From contig DASXLD010000116.1 in NCBI GenBank assembly GCA_036496385.1, positions 1 through 18,056 of the forward strand: DNA of 18,056 nucleotides, given 5' to 3'. The stretch is from Schlegelella_A sp036496385. Its GTDB lineage: Bacteria; Pseudomonadota; Gammaproteobacteria; Burkholderiales; Burkholderiaceae_C. Position 1 is the stretch's first letter, and each line of letters begins with the position of its first letter. The notes beneath the pieces were generated by a model. The model did not search any database. It was not told where the DNA came from and worked only from the letters and a program-made list of their open reading frames with translations. Position numbers and translations under genes: made by a program. Below, piece after piece: positions 6,794 to 13,260 of the stretch.

Positions 6794-7681
6794 ATGGCCA
6801 TCCAGACCACCGAAGAGCGGGCCGCCGCGACGAGCAGCGGCTTCGTCTACATCACCATCGGCCTCGTCGGCCTGTTGCTTGCGATCGGCCTGCTCGTGAC
6901 GCGGCCGATGGGCCCGACTCTCGCGGTGCTCGTTCTCGCCGTCCTGCTCGCGATCTGGTGCCTGGGCGGCCTCTACATGCTGCAGCCCAACCAGGCCGCG
7001 ATCCTGCTGCTGTTCGGCAGCTACCGCGGCACCGATCGCGAGCGCGGGCTGCGCTGGGCCAATCCGTTCTACAGCAAGAGCAAGATCTCGGTGCGCGCCC
7101 ACAACTTCAACAGCGAGAAGCTGAAAGTCAACGACGCCCGCGGCAACCCGATCGAGATCGCCGCCACCGTCGTCTGGCGCGTCGACGACACGGCGCGCGC
7201 GAGCTTCGACGTCGAGAACTACGAGGCCTACGTGCTGACCCAGGCCGAGTCGGCCGTGCGGCACCTCGCCCTCAGCTACGCCTACGACCACTTCGAGGAG
7301 AGCGCGACGAGCCAAGCCGAGGTGACGCTGCGCTCGGGCACCGAGGAAGTCTCGGCAGCGCTCAGCCGCGAACTGCAGCAGCGGTTCGAGCAGGCCGGGC
7401 TCGTCGTCGTCGACGCCAAGCTGACCCACCTCGCGTACGCGCCGGAGATCGCCGGCACGATGCTGCGCCGTCAGCAGGCCGAGGCGGTGATCGCGGCGCG
7501 GACGAAGATCGTCCAGGGCGCTGTCGGCATGGTCGAGCTCGCGCTCAAGGGGCTCGCCGAGCGCGAGCTGATCCAGCTCGACGACGAGCGCCGCGCGGCG
7601 ATGGTGAGCAACCTGCTCGTCGTCCTCTGCTCCGATCACGACGCGACGCCGGTGATCAATGCGGGCACGCTCTACGCCTGA
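6794..7681 (+). CDS. SPFH/band-7 domain membrane protein
   Basis: This 295-residue protein has two N-terminal membrane helices (about residues 17-38 and 43-65) followed by an SPFH (stomatin/prohibitin/flotillin/HflK) domain from about 66 to 250. Typical stretches are LQPNQAAILLLFGSYRGTDRERGLRWANPF (given here as a span, residues 65-94), a VRAHNFNSEKLKVNDARGNP strand pair and TVVWRVDDTARA (about 118-129). The later helical part contains AYAPEIAGTMLRRQQAEAVIAAR (given as a span near 217-239), a coiled-coil-prone region used for oligomer rings. SPFH proteins form membrane microdomains or cages that organise or protect proteases and other membrane proteins. It has a clear ribosome-binding site GGGAG six bases before the ATG. 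The RHH gene follows after 39 bases, and I recall such SPFH-Arc pairs in other bacteria. No NfeD-type partner is present. Substrate unknown. Confidence 0.92.
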   Translation: MAIQTTEERAAATSSGFVYITIGLVGLLLAIGLLVTRPMGPTLAVLVLAVLLAIWCLGGLYMLQPNQAAILLLFGSYRGTDRERGLRWANPFYSKSKISVRAHNFNSEKLKVNDARGNPIEIAATVVWRVDDTARASFDVENYEAYVLTQAESAVRHLALSYAYDHFEESATSQAEVTLRSGTEEVSAALSRELQQRFEQAGLVVVDAKLTHLAYAPEIAGTMLRRQQAEAVIAARTKIVQGAVGMVELALKGLAERELIQLDDERRAAMVSNLLVVLCSDHDATPVINAGTLYA

Positions 7682-7720
7682 GCCGCCGACCACGCTGGCC
7701 CGCAGCGACGACGAGCGCCG

Positions 7721-7912
7721 ATGGCGAGTCCCGACAAGAAGTCGTTCCTGCTGCGCATCGACCCCGCGCTCTGGGCCGAGGTCGAGCGCCTCGCGGCGGC
7801 CGAGCTGCGCAGCGTCAACGCGCAGGTCGAGTACCTGCTGCGCGACGCGCTCGCGGCGCGGCGCGGCCGCGCCGCGACGCCCGCGAACGCCACTACCCGC
7901 CGCAAGCGCTGA
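7721..7912 (+). CDS. Small ribbon-helix-helix (Arc/MetJ-type) DNA-binding protein
   Basis: This 63-residue protein has the RHH layout: a short N-terminal strand KKSFLLRID (about residues 6-14), helix A PALWAEVERLAAAELR (about 15-30), a turn with RSVNAQ, and helix B VEYLLRDALAARR (about 36-48). A basic Arg/Lys-rich tail follows. As an obligate dimer it would insert the paired strand into the DNA major groove; Lys7 and Arg12 are candidate base contacts. It lies 39 bases after the SPFH gene and is probably on the same message. I infer that it represses this unit through the palindrome at 6731-6746. An antitoxin role is an alternative, but no toxin gene is adjacent (the neighbours are SPFH and TIR-membrane proteins). 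The ribosome-binding site is weak, so coupling to upstream translation may matter. Confidence 0.88.
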   Translation: MASPDKKSFLLRIDPALWAEVERLAAAELRSVNAQVEYLLRDALAARRGRAATPANATTRRKR

Positions 7913-7930
7913 GCGCGCGGCGCGACTCGC

Positions 7931-7936
7931 TACGAT
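7931..7936 (+). promoter_or_regulatory. Putative -10 element for the TIR gene
   Basis: TACGAT followed by CGCCGCC resembles the other -10 candidates here. It lies in the 42-base gap after the RHH stop, and the ribosome-binding site AGGAG (7946-7950) and ATG (7955) follow. No good -35 hexamer is visible. If real, the TIR gene has its own start site and may not depend on the SPFH promoter. Confidence 0.35.
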
Positions 7937-7954
7937 CGCCGCCTCAGGAGCGGC

Positions 7955-9166
7955 ATGGCCGAGATCTTTCTTTCCTACCGGCGCCAGGACAGCCAGAGCG
8001 CAACCGGCAGGCTCGCCGATCGCCTCGAAGCACACTTCGGCGACGCGCGCGTTTTCCGCGACCATGAGATCGCCGCCGGCGAGAACTTCGTCGAGGCCAT
8101 CCGGCGTTCGGTCGAATCGTCGACCGTCGTGCTCGCGATCGTCGGCCGGCGCTGGCTCGACGCAAACGACGCCGAGGGCCGGCGCCGCCTCGATGACCCG
8201 GCCGACTTCGTCCGTCTCGAGATCGAGCTCGCGCTGCAGGCGCGCGTGCCGGTCGTTCCGGTGCTGGTCGAGGGCGCGACGATGCCGGCAGCGGACGAGC
8301 TGCCGCCCTCGCTCGCCGGCTTCGCACGCTGCCAGGCCGTCGAGCTGTCGGAGACGCGCTGGCAATACGACTTCGATCGCCTCGTCGCGACGCTGCAGTC
8401 GCGCTTCGGGATCGAATCCGATCGCGTCGCGCTCGATTCCGGCGCGAAGGAAGAGACCCGCGTGCTCATCCGCTGGGGCGTCAACCTGATCGACCTCGCG
8501 CGCCACCCGCAGCGCCTGATCGCGCGCCGCCAGACCGGTCGGGCCAGCGACCCGGTGCGCGCGTTCGCCTTCCTCTGCGCGGCGCTCCTGGTCGGCAATC
8601 TGATGCTGCTCACCGTCGTCGATCTCGATCTCGTCGCCCGCGGATCGCTGGTCGAAGTGGTTCTCGGGGTCGCGAGCTGGCTCCTGACCGCGGTATTGCT
8701 CGGCCTCTTCGTCGCCGGTCTGCTCACCGGCGTGCTCGCGCTGGCCTGGCGAGTCGCCGATCGCAACGCGGGCTACCGCCGCGTCGGGCTGGTCGCCGCA
8801 TACGTGTACGGCGGCGCCTGGATCGGCCTCTGCGCGTTCGCGGTCCTCGCTGTGACGGCCGTGCATCTGACCGATCCGGGTTGGCTCGGGCGAGCTGTCG
8901 GCGGCTTGCACGCCTCGATGACGGCTTCTGCGCCGGTGGCGATGCCGCCCATGACCCGTCTCGACGCCGCGCCCATGCGTGGCGCCGCGAGCGTCCTGCT
9001 CGGGCTCGGCGCGCTCGTCCTTGTCGCGACGGCGGCCTGGTGCGTCGTCGCCTGGGGCGCGTTCAGGCAGGCGTTCGCGGCGACCCGGCTGCGGTCCTGG
9101 CTCGCGACGTCGCTGTGGCTCGCTCTCCTCGCCGCTCTCGTCTGGCTGCCGTTGCAGCTCGTTTGA
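7955..9166 (+). CDS. TIR-domain protein with multi-pass membrane C-terminus
   Basis: This 403-residue protein starts directly with a TIR domain (about residues 2-145): IFLSYRRQDS (box 1), RVFRDHEIAAGENF (about 32-45), VVLAIVGRRWLD (about 58-69), DFVRLEIELAL (84-94) and VPVVPVLVEGATMP (about 98-111). Glu89 is at the position of the catalytic glutamate of NAD-cleaving TIR enzymes, judging by the KEIVTAL-like stretch of SARM1, so NADase activity is possible. A linker (about 150-198) leads to about five hydrophobic segments (near 201-222, 232-265, 277-304, 338-360 and 375-400), a Yip1-like architecture. There is no signal peptide; the TIR domain should face the cytoplasm. The ribosome-binding site AGGAG precedes the ATG. 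TIR proteins with membrane tails act in antiviral or cell-death responses in some bacteria; that role here is inference. Its GC content matches the neighbours. Confidence 0.9.
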   Translation: MAEIFLSYRRQDSQSATGRLADRLEAHFGDARVFRDHEIAAGENFVEAIRRSVESSTVVLAIVGRRWLDANDAEGRRRLDDPADFVRLEIELALQARVPVVPVLVEGATMPAADELPPSLAGFARCQAVELSETRWQYDFDRLVATLQSRFGIESDRVALDSGAKEETRVLIRWGVNLIDLARHPQRLIARRQTGRASDPVRAFAFLCAALLVGNLMLLTVVDLDLVARGSLVEVVLGVASWLLTAVLLGLFVAGLLTGVLALAWRVADRNAGYRRVGLVAAYVYGGAWIGLCAFAVLAVTAVHLTDPGWLGRAVGGLHASMTASAPVAMPPMTRLDAAPMRGAASVLLGLGALVLVATAAWCVVAWGAFRQAFAATRLRSWLATSLWLALLAALVWLPLQLV

Positions 9167-9200
9167 CGTTGTCCGCGCCCGCTCGGGGCGGATCGAGCGC

Positions 9201-9995
9201 CTAACGCTCGATTCGCGCGACCGCGCTGTGGGCGTGGATCGACTCGAAGTTCTCGACATCGACCGTGTAGCGGCCGACGCGCGGGTCGGCGTTCAGCCGG
9301 AGCGCGACGTCGCGCACCATGTCTTCGACGAACTTCGGGTTTTCGTAGGCGCGCTCGGTGATCCACTTCTCGTCGGCGCGCTTGAGCGATGACCAGATCT
9401 CGGCCGATGCCGAGTCCTCGGCGAAGCGGACCAGCTCGCGCCACGACAGCTCGGCGAACGCCTCGACGCGGATCGTGACGTGCGAACGCTGGTTGTGCGC
9501 GCCGTAGTCGGAGATCTCCTTCGAGCACGGACAGAGCGACTTGACGGGAACGACGACCTCGAGCCACACCGTCGCGTCGGGGCTGTCGCTCGCCGCCTCG
9601 ACCTCGAAGCGACCCTGGTACTCGAGCAGGCTCTCGACTCCCGATACCGGAGCGCGCTTTCTCAGGAAGAACGGGAACGACGCCTCGATCCGGCCCGATT
9701 CGGCGCCGAGCAGCGCGAGCATGCGCGCCGCCTCGCGGCGCAGCGTCGCGAGATCGAGCGGAACGTCGATCGCGTCGAGCCAGGCGACGAAGCGCGACAT
9801 GTGCGTGCCCTTCTGCTCGGCGGGCAGGGCAACGTCGAGCGCCCATTCGCCGACGGTCGGCACGACCGCGCCTTCGATCCGAAGCTGCAGCGGATAGCGG
9901 ACGCGGCGGATGCCGACCCGCTGGATCGCGAGCTGACGGTCGTCGCGCGCACCCTGGGTGTCCGGAATGTGGAGGACGTCGACCAGGTTGGTCAT
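9201..9995 (-). CDS. folE2: GTP cyclohydrolase FolE2 (type IB)
   Basis: FolE2 (GCYH-IB) converts GTP to 7,8-dihydroneopterin triphosphate, the first step of folate synthesis, and is structurally distinct from the zinc-dependent FolE. The 264-residue length fits. Visible signatures are QRVGIRRVRYPL near the N-terminus, MSRFV (about 74-78), the conserved VPVKSLCPCSKEISDYGAHNQRS region (given as a span, about residues 153-175; the Cys in CPCSK is the key metal/catalytic residue), and MVRDVALRLNADPRVGRYTVDVENFESIHAH near the C-terminus (span). I chose the ATG at 9995 because MTNLVDVLHIPDTQ is the family start; the frame is open further upstream, inside dxs. The gene starts seven bases after the dxs stop, last in the xseB-ispA-dxs-folE2 run. 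It converges on the TIR gene with 34 bases between stops and no clear terminator. Confidence 0.96.
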   Translation of the reverse strand: MTNLVDVLHIPDTQGARDDRQLAIQRVGIRRVRYPLQLRIEGAVVPTVGEWALDVALPAEQKGTHMSRFVAWLDAIDVPLDLATLRREAARMLALLGAESGRIEASFPFFLRKRAPVSGVESLLEYQGRFEVEAASDSPDATVWLEVVVPVKSLCPCSKEISDYGAHNQRSHVTIRVEAFAELSWRELVRFAEDSASAEIWSSLKRADEKWITERAYENPKFVEDMVRDVALRLNADPRVGRYTVDVENFESIHAHSAVARIER

Positions 9996-10002
9996 CGCCG
10001 CC

Positions 10003-11910
10003 TCACTGGCCGACCGCGGTGCGCAGCAAAGCCGGCGGCGCGCCGAAGCGGCGCTGGATCGATTGCTCGATGCCGGCCGCGTCGAGCCCGCAGATCGCGA
10101 GCAGCCTGGCCGGGTCGCCATGCTCGATGAACGTGTCGGGCAGGCCGAGGACGAGCACCGGGACGTCGATCCGCGCCTCGGCGAGAGCCTCGAGAACGGC
10201 GCTCCCCGCGCCACCCATCACGGTGCCTTCTTCCACCGTGACGATTGCATCATGACGGCGCGCAAGGTCAGTCACGAGGGCGACATCGAGGGGCTTGGCG
10301 AAGCGCATGTTCGCGACCGTCGCATCGATCCGCTCGGCAGCCGCGAGCGCGGGATAAAGCAAGGTGCCGAAGGCGAGGATCGCGATCCGCTTGCCCGGCT
10401 GCGCCGCCGTGCGCTTGCTCTCGCGCCGGATCTCGCCGATGCCGAACGGGATCTCGGTCATCGCCGCCTGGACCTGCACGCCGGCGCCGGCGCCGCGCGG
10501 ATAGCGCACGGCGACCGGGTGGTTCTGCATGAACGCGGTGTAGAGCGCCTGCCGGCACTCGTTCTCGTCGGCCGGCGTCAGGACGCTGACGTTGGGCAGG
10601 CAGCGCAGGTAGGCGATGTCGAAGCTGCCGGCATGCGTCGCGCCGTCGGCGCCGACGAGCCCGGCGCGGTCGAGCGCGAAGACGACCGGCAGATTCTGGA
10701 TCGCGACGTCGTGGACGAGCTGGTCGTAGCCGCGCTGCAGGAAGGTCGAGTAGATCGCGACGACCGGCTTGATGCCTTCGCAGGCAAGCCCGGCGGCGAA
10801 TGTCACCGCGTGCTGCTCGGCGATGCCGACGTCGTGGTAGCGGGTCGGGAACCGCTTCGCGAACTCGACCATGCCCGAGCCTTCACGCATCGCCGGCGTG
10901 ATGCCGACCAAGCGTTCGTCCTTCTCGGCCATGTCGCACAGCCACTGGCCGAAGACCTGCGTGAAGGTCGTCTTCGGCGGCGTCGCCGGCTTGACGAAAC
11001 CGACGCTCGGGTCGAACTTGCCAGAGGCGGCGTGGTAGCCGACCGGGTCGGCCTCGGCGAGCTTGTAGCCATAGCCCTTCTTGGTGACCACGTGCAGGAA
11101 CTGCGGGCCCTTCAGGTCGCGCAGGTTCTCGAGGGTGGGGATCAGCGAGTCGAGGTCATGGCCATCGATCGGGCCGACGTAGTTGAAGCCGAACTCCTCG
11201 AAGATCGTCCCCGGTACGACCATGCCCTTGGCGTGCTCCTCGAACCGCCGCGCCAGCTCGAACAGCGGTGGCGCGTTCTTCAGCACCGTCTTCGCGGTGT
11301 CGCGCGCAGCGGCGTAGAACTTGCCGCTGATGAGCCGCGCGAGGTAGCGGTTGAGCGCGCCGACTGGCGGCGAGATCGACATGTCGTTGTCGTTCAGCAC
11401 GACGAGCATGTCGGCCTGCGAGACGCCGGCGTTGTTGAGCGCCTCGAAAGCCATGCCGGCGCTCATCGCGCCGTCGCCGATGATCGCGACGCACTTCCTG
11501 CTCTCGCCCTTCATCCGCGCCGCGACCGCCATCCCGAGCGCCGCCGAGATCGACGTCGACGAATGGGCGGTGCCGAAGGTGTCGTATTCGCTCTCCTCGC
11601 GCCGCGGAAATCCCGAGATGCCGCCGAGCTGGCGCAGCGTATTCATCCGGTCCTTGCGGCCGGTGATCGTCTTGTGCGGATAGGTCTGGTGGCCGACGTC
11701 CCAGACCAGCCGGTCGTGAGGCGTGTTGAAGACGTGGTGCAGCGCGATCGTCAGCTCGACGGTGCCGAGGTTCGACGAGAAGTGGCCACCGGTCTGCGAC
11801 ACGGTCTGGACGACGAACTCGCGCAGCTCGGTCGCGAGCACCTTCAGCTCGAGGCGTGACAGGCGACGGACGTCGGCCGGGGTGTGGATCGTGTCGAGGA
11901 GCTTGGTCAT
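10003..11910 (-). CDS. dxs: 1-deoxy-D-xylulose-5-phosphate synthase
   Basis: Dxs condenses pyruvate and glyceraldehyde 3-phosphate with thiamine diphosphate (ThDP), the first step of the MEP isoprenoid pathway. The 635-residue length is normal. Motifs are TGGHFSSNLG (about 40-49, His43 of the active site), FGTAHSSTSIS (about 112-122), the thiamine diphosphate motif GDGAMSAG (145-152) ending in the conserved NDNDMSISPPVG stretch, YVGPIDGHDL, and the second-domain GIAEQHAVTFAAGLA with the catalytic Glu. DRAGLVGADGATHAG and a C-terminal transketolase domain follow. The start ATG at 11910 overlaps the ispA stop by one base (TGATG), so translation is coupled. The frame is open upstream to 12537, but that region is ispA in another frame. 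The product feeds the same pathway as IspA. Confidence 0.98.
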   Translation of the reverse strand: MTKLLDTIHTPADVRRLSRLELKVLATELREFVVQTVSQTGGHFSSNLGTVELTIALHHVFNTPHDRLVWDVGHQTYPHKTITGRKDRMNTLRQLGGISGFPRREESEYDTFGTAHSSTSISAALGMAVAARMKGESRKCVAIIGDGAMSAGMAFEALNNAGVSQADMLVVLNDNDMSISPPVGALNRYLARLISGKFYAAARDTAKTVLKNAPPLFELARRFEEHAKGMVVPGTIFEEFGFNYVGPIDGHDLDSLIPTLENLRDLKGPQFLHVVTKKGYGYKLAEADPVGYHAASGKFDPSVGFVKPATPPKTTFTQVFGQWLCDMAEKDERLVGITPAMREGSGMVEFAKRFPTRYHDVGIAEQHAVTFAAGLACEGIKPVVAIYSTFLQRGYDQLVHDVAIQNLPVVFALDRAGLVGADGATHAGSFDIAYLRCLPNVSVLTPADENECRQALYTAFMQNHPVAVRYPRGAGAGVQVQAAMTEIPFGIGEIRRESKRTAAQPGKRIAILAFGTLLYPALAAAERIDATVANMRFAKPLDVALVTDLARRHDAIVTVEEGTVMGGAGSAVLEALAEARIDVPVLVLGLPDTFIEHGDPARLLAICGLDAAGIEQSIQRRFGAPPALLRTAVGQ

Positions 11911-12800
11911 CAGGAATCGCGCGCGACGACTCGGTCGGCGAGCTCGCGCAGCTGTTCGGTGTCGGCGATGCGGCTGCCGTCGAGTGCTGCGTGTGCAGCG
12001 CGGCGGAGCGCCTCGGCATGGGCATGCGCGGCGTCGAGGCCGAGCACGGTGACGTAGGTCGGCTTGTTGTGGTGCTGGTCCTTGCCGGCGGTCTTGCCGA
12101 GCGTCGACGAGGCCTGGGTGACGTCGAGGATGTCGTCGACGACCTGGAACGCGAGGCCGACGGCGTCGCCGTACGCGCTCAGCGCGCGCCACTCGCCCTC
12201 GCTCGTCCGCCCGCAAGCGGCGCCCATCAGGACGCTCGCGCGCAGCAGCGCGCCGGTCTTCCTGCGGTGCATGTCGGAGAGCGCATGTTCGTCGAGCTGG
12301 CAGCCGACGCTGGCGAGATCGATCGCCTGGCCGCCCGCCATGCCGGCGCCACCGGCGGCGCGCGCGAGCAGGCCGCACAGGCGCGCCTGCAGCGCCGGGG
12401 CGACGCTGCCGTCGGCCGGCGTCAGGACCTCGAACGCGAGGGCCTGCATGGCGTCGCCGGCGAGCATTGCCTGGGCGACGCCGTAGCGGACGTGGACGGT
12501 CGGTTTGCCGCGCCGCAGGACGTCGTCGTCCATGCACGGCAGGTCGTCATGGACGAGCGAATAGGCGTGGATCAGCTCGACCGCGCAGGCGGCGCGATGG
12601 GCCGCCGCGCGCGCACCGTGGACGGCATCTGCGGCAGCAAGGACGAGCAGCGGTCGCAAGCGCTTGCCGCCGTCGAGCACGGCATAGCGCATCGCCTCGC
12701 CGAGGCCGGCCGGTGCGTCGGCGGGGACGAACGCATCGAGCGTCGATTCGACCGCGTCGAGCTCGGCGAGCGACCAGGTGTCGAAGGCGTCGCGCTTCAT
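11910..12800 (-). CDS. ispA: Farnesyl/geranyl diphosphate synthase (IspA type)
   Basis: This short-chain trans-prenyltransferase makes geranyl and farnesyl diphosphate from IPP and DMAPP in the cytoplasm. It has 296 residues, as usual for IspA. It shows GGKRLRP (about 44-50), the first aspartate-rich motif DDLPCMDDD (85-93), RRGKPT, the GDAMQALAFE stretch, KTGALLRASV (about 181-190), FQVVDDILDV with the second aspartate-rich motif (222-226), and GKTAGKD. The position of the first motif after HAYSLVH is typical of bacterial FPP synthase, but product chain length cannot be read with certainty. The ATG at 12800 overlaps the xseB stop by four bases (ATGA). The stop overlaps the dxs start by one base. 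The window therefore links chain start (Dxs) and chain building (IspA) in one message. Confidence 0.97.
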   Translation of the reverse strand: MKRDAFDTWSLAELDAVESTLDAFVPADAPAGLGEAMRYAVLDGGKRLRPLLVLAAADAVHGARAAAHRAACAVELIHAYSLVHDDLPCMDDDVLRRGKPTVHVRYGVAQAMLAGDAMQALAFEVLTPADGSVAPALQARLCGLLARAAGGAGMAGGQAIDLASVGCQLDEHALSDMHRRKTGALLRASVLMGAACGRTSEGEWRALSAYGDAVGLAFQVVDDILDVTQASSTLGKTAGKDQHHNKPTYVTVLGLDAAHAHAEALRRAAHAALDGSRIADTEQLRELADRVVARDS

Positions 12801-13036
12801 GAGGCAGACCAGGACTTGAGCTGGCCATCCTCGAGGATCTTCACCTGCTGCTCGACCGCCTCGAGCCGCGACCGACAGAACCGAAGCAGCTCGGTGCCGC
12901 GACGGTAGCCCGCCAGCAAGCCTTCGAGCGGGAGCTGGCCGCCCTCCATCGAGGCGACCAGCGACTCGAGCTCACGCAGCGCCACTTCGTAGCTGGCGGG
13001 CTCCGCCGATGCGGATGTGCTGGAATCGGTCGTCAT
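12797..13036 (-). CDS. xseB: Exodeoxyribonuclease VII small subunit
   Basis: XseB is the small coiled-coil subunit of exonuclease VII, which degrades single-stranded DNA with XseA. This copy has 79 residues. After a low-complexity Ser/Thr/Ala start, the family stretch YEVALRELESLVASMEGGQL (about residues 16-35) is followed by PLEGLLAGYRRGTELLRFCRSRLEAVEQQV, given as a span, which is the conserved amphipathic helical pair. The gene overlaps ispA by four bases (ATGA) and is first in the xseB-ispA-dxs-folE2 run, the same xseB-ispA-dxs order as in E. coli. The start chosen is the ATG at 13036. A second ATG at 13040 is out of frame. xseA is not in the window. A -10-like TACAAT lies 22 bases upstream. 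Confidence 0.95.
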   Translation of the reverse strand: MTTDSSTSASAEPASYEVALRELESLVASMEGGQLPLEGLLAGYRRGTELLRFCRSRLEAVEQQVKILEDGQLKSWSAS

Positions 13037-13058
13037 TCATTCTCGGAAATGAGGGGCG

Positions 13059-13064
13059 ATTGTA
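13059..13064 (-). promoter_or_regulatory. Putative -10 element for the xseB-ispA-dxs-folE2 unit
   Basis: On the minus strand TACAAT is followed by the GC-rich discriminator CGCCCCTC and lies 22 bases before the xseB ATG. It is the only good -10 candidate upstream of the four-gene run. No clear -35 hexamer is seen; at 17 bp spacing the sequence is CACGTG, inside the palindrome CCACGTGG (13081-13088). Confidence 0.5.
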
Positions 13065-13170
13065 GTCAGCCGCCCCGGCGCCACGTGGAGGGACTGCCAG
13101 GGCGCTGACCTCGGCCCCGATGACGAGGAACTCCGGGGCCGCGACCCGGGTCTGGCCGAAGGGCGCTGGG

Positions 13171-13176
13171 TACAAT
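13171..13176 (+). promoter_or_regulatory. Putative -10 element for the Rieske-EamA-sulfurtransferase unit
   Basis: TACAAT followed by CCGCAGCCC lies 84 bases before the chosen start at 13261, facing away from the xseB promoter. At 17-18 bp spacing there is no good -35 match; instead a 10-bp perfect palindrome GACCCGGGTC (13143-13152) occupies that position. It could be an operator for a regulator of the oxygenase gene, but a 10-bp GC palindrome is weak evidence in such GC-rich DNA. Confidence 0.45.
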
Positions 13177-13260
13177 CCGCAGCCCTTCAGCCGACGCGGC
13201 GGCGACCGTCGCGATCCCACAGGCCCGCGTTGTCAAACGCCCATGGAGGTCATCCCACGT

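Noticed and set aside
7721..7912. RHH protein as antitoxin of a classical toxin-antitoxin pair
   Set aside because: No small toxin-like gene is adjacent; the neighbours are an SPFH membrane protein and a 403-residue TIR protein. A regulator role fits the palindrome better.
9167..9200. Possible bidirectional terminator between the TIR gene and folE2
   Set aside because: Only a five-pair stem (CGCCC/GGGCG) with no U-run on either strand; too weak to call.
6740..9259. 839-residue open frame on the minus strand over the SPFH-RHH-TIR block
   Set aside because: The plus-strand genes have clear domains, ribosome-binding sites and starts; the antisense product is Arg/Asp/Gln-rich without recognisable motifs.
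9958..11859. 633-residue open frame on the plus strand over dxs
   Set aside because: dxs is certain; the shadow has typical antisense composition.
11913..12537. Upstream in-frame extension of dxs by about 209 residues
   Set aside because: It would lie within ispA in another frame. The MTKLLDTIHTPAD start and one-base overlap with ispA fit the family length of about 635 residues.
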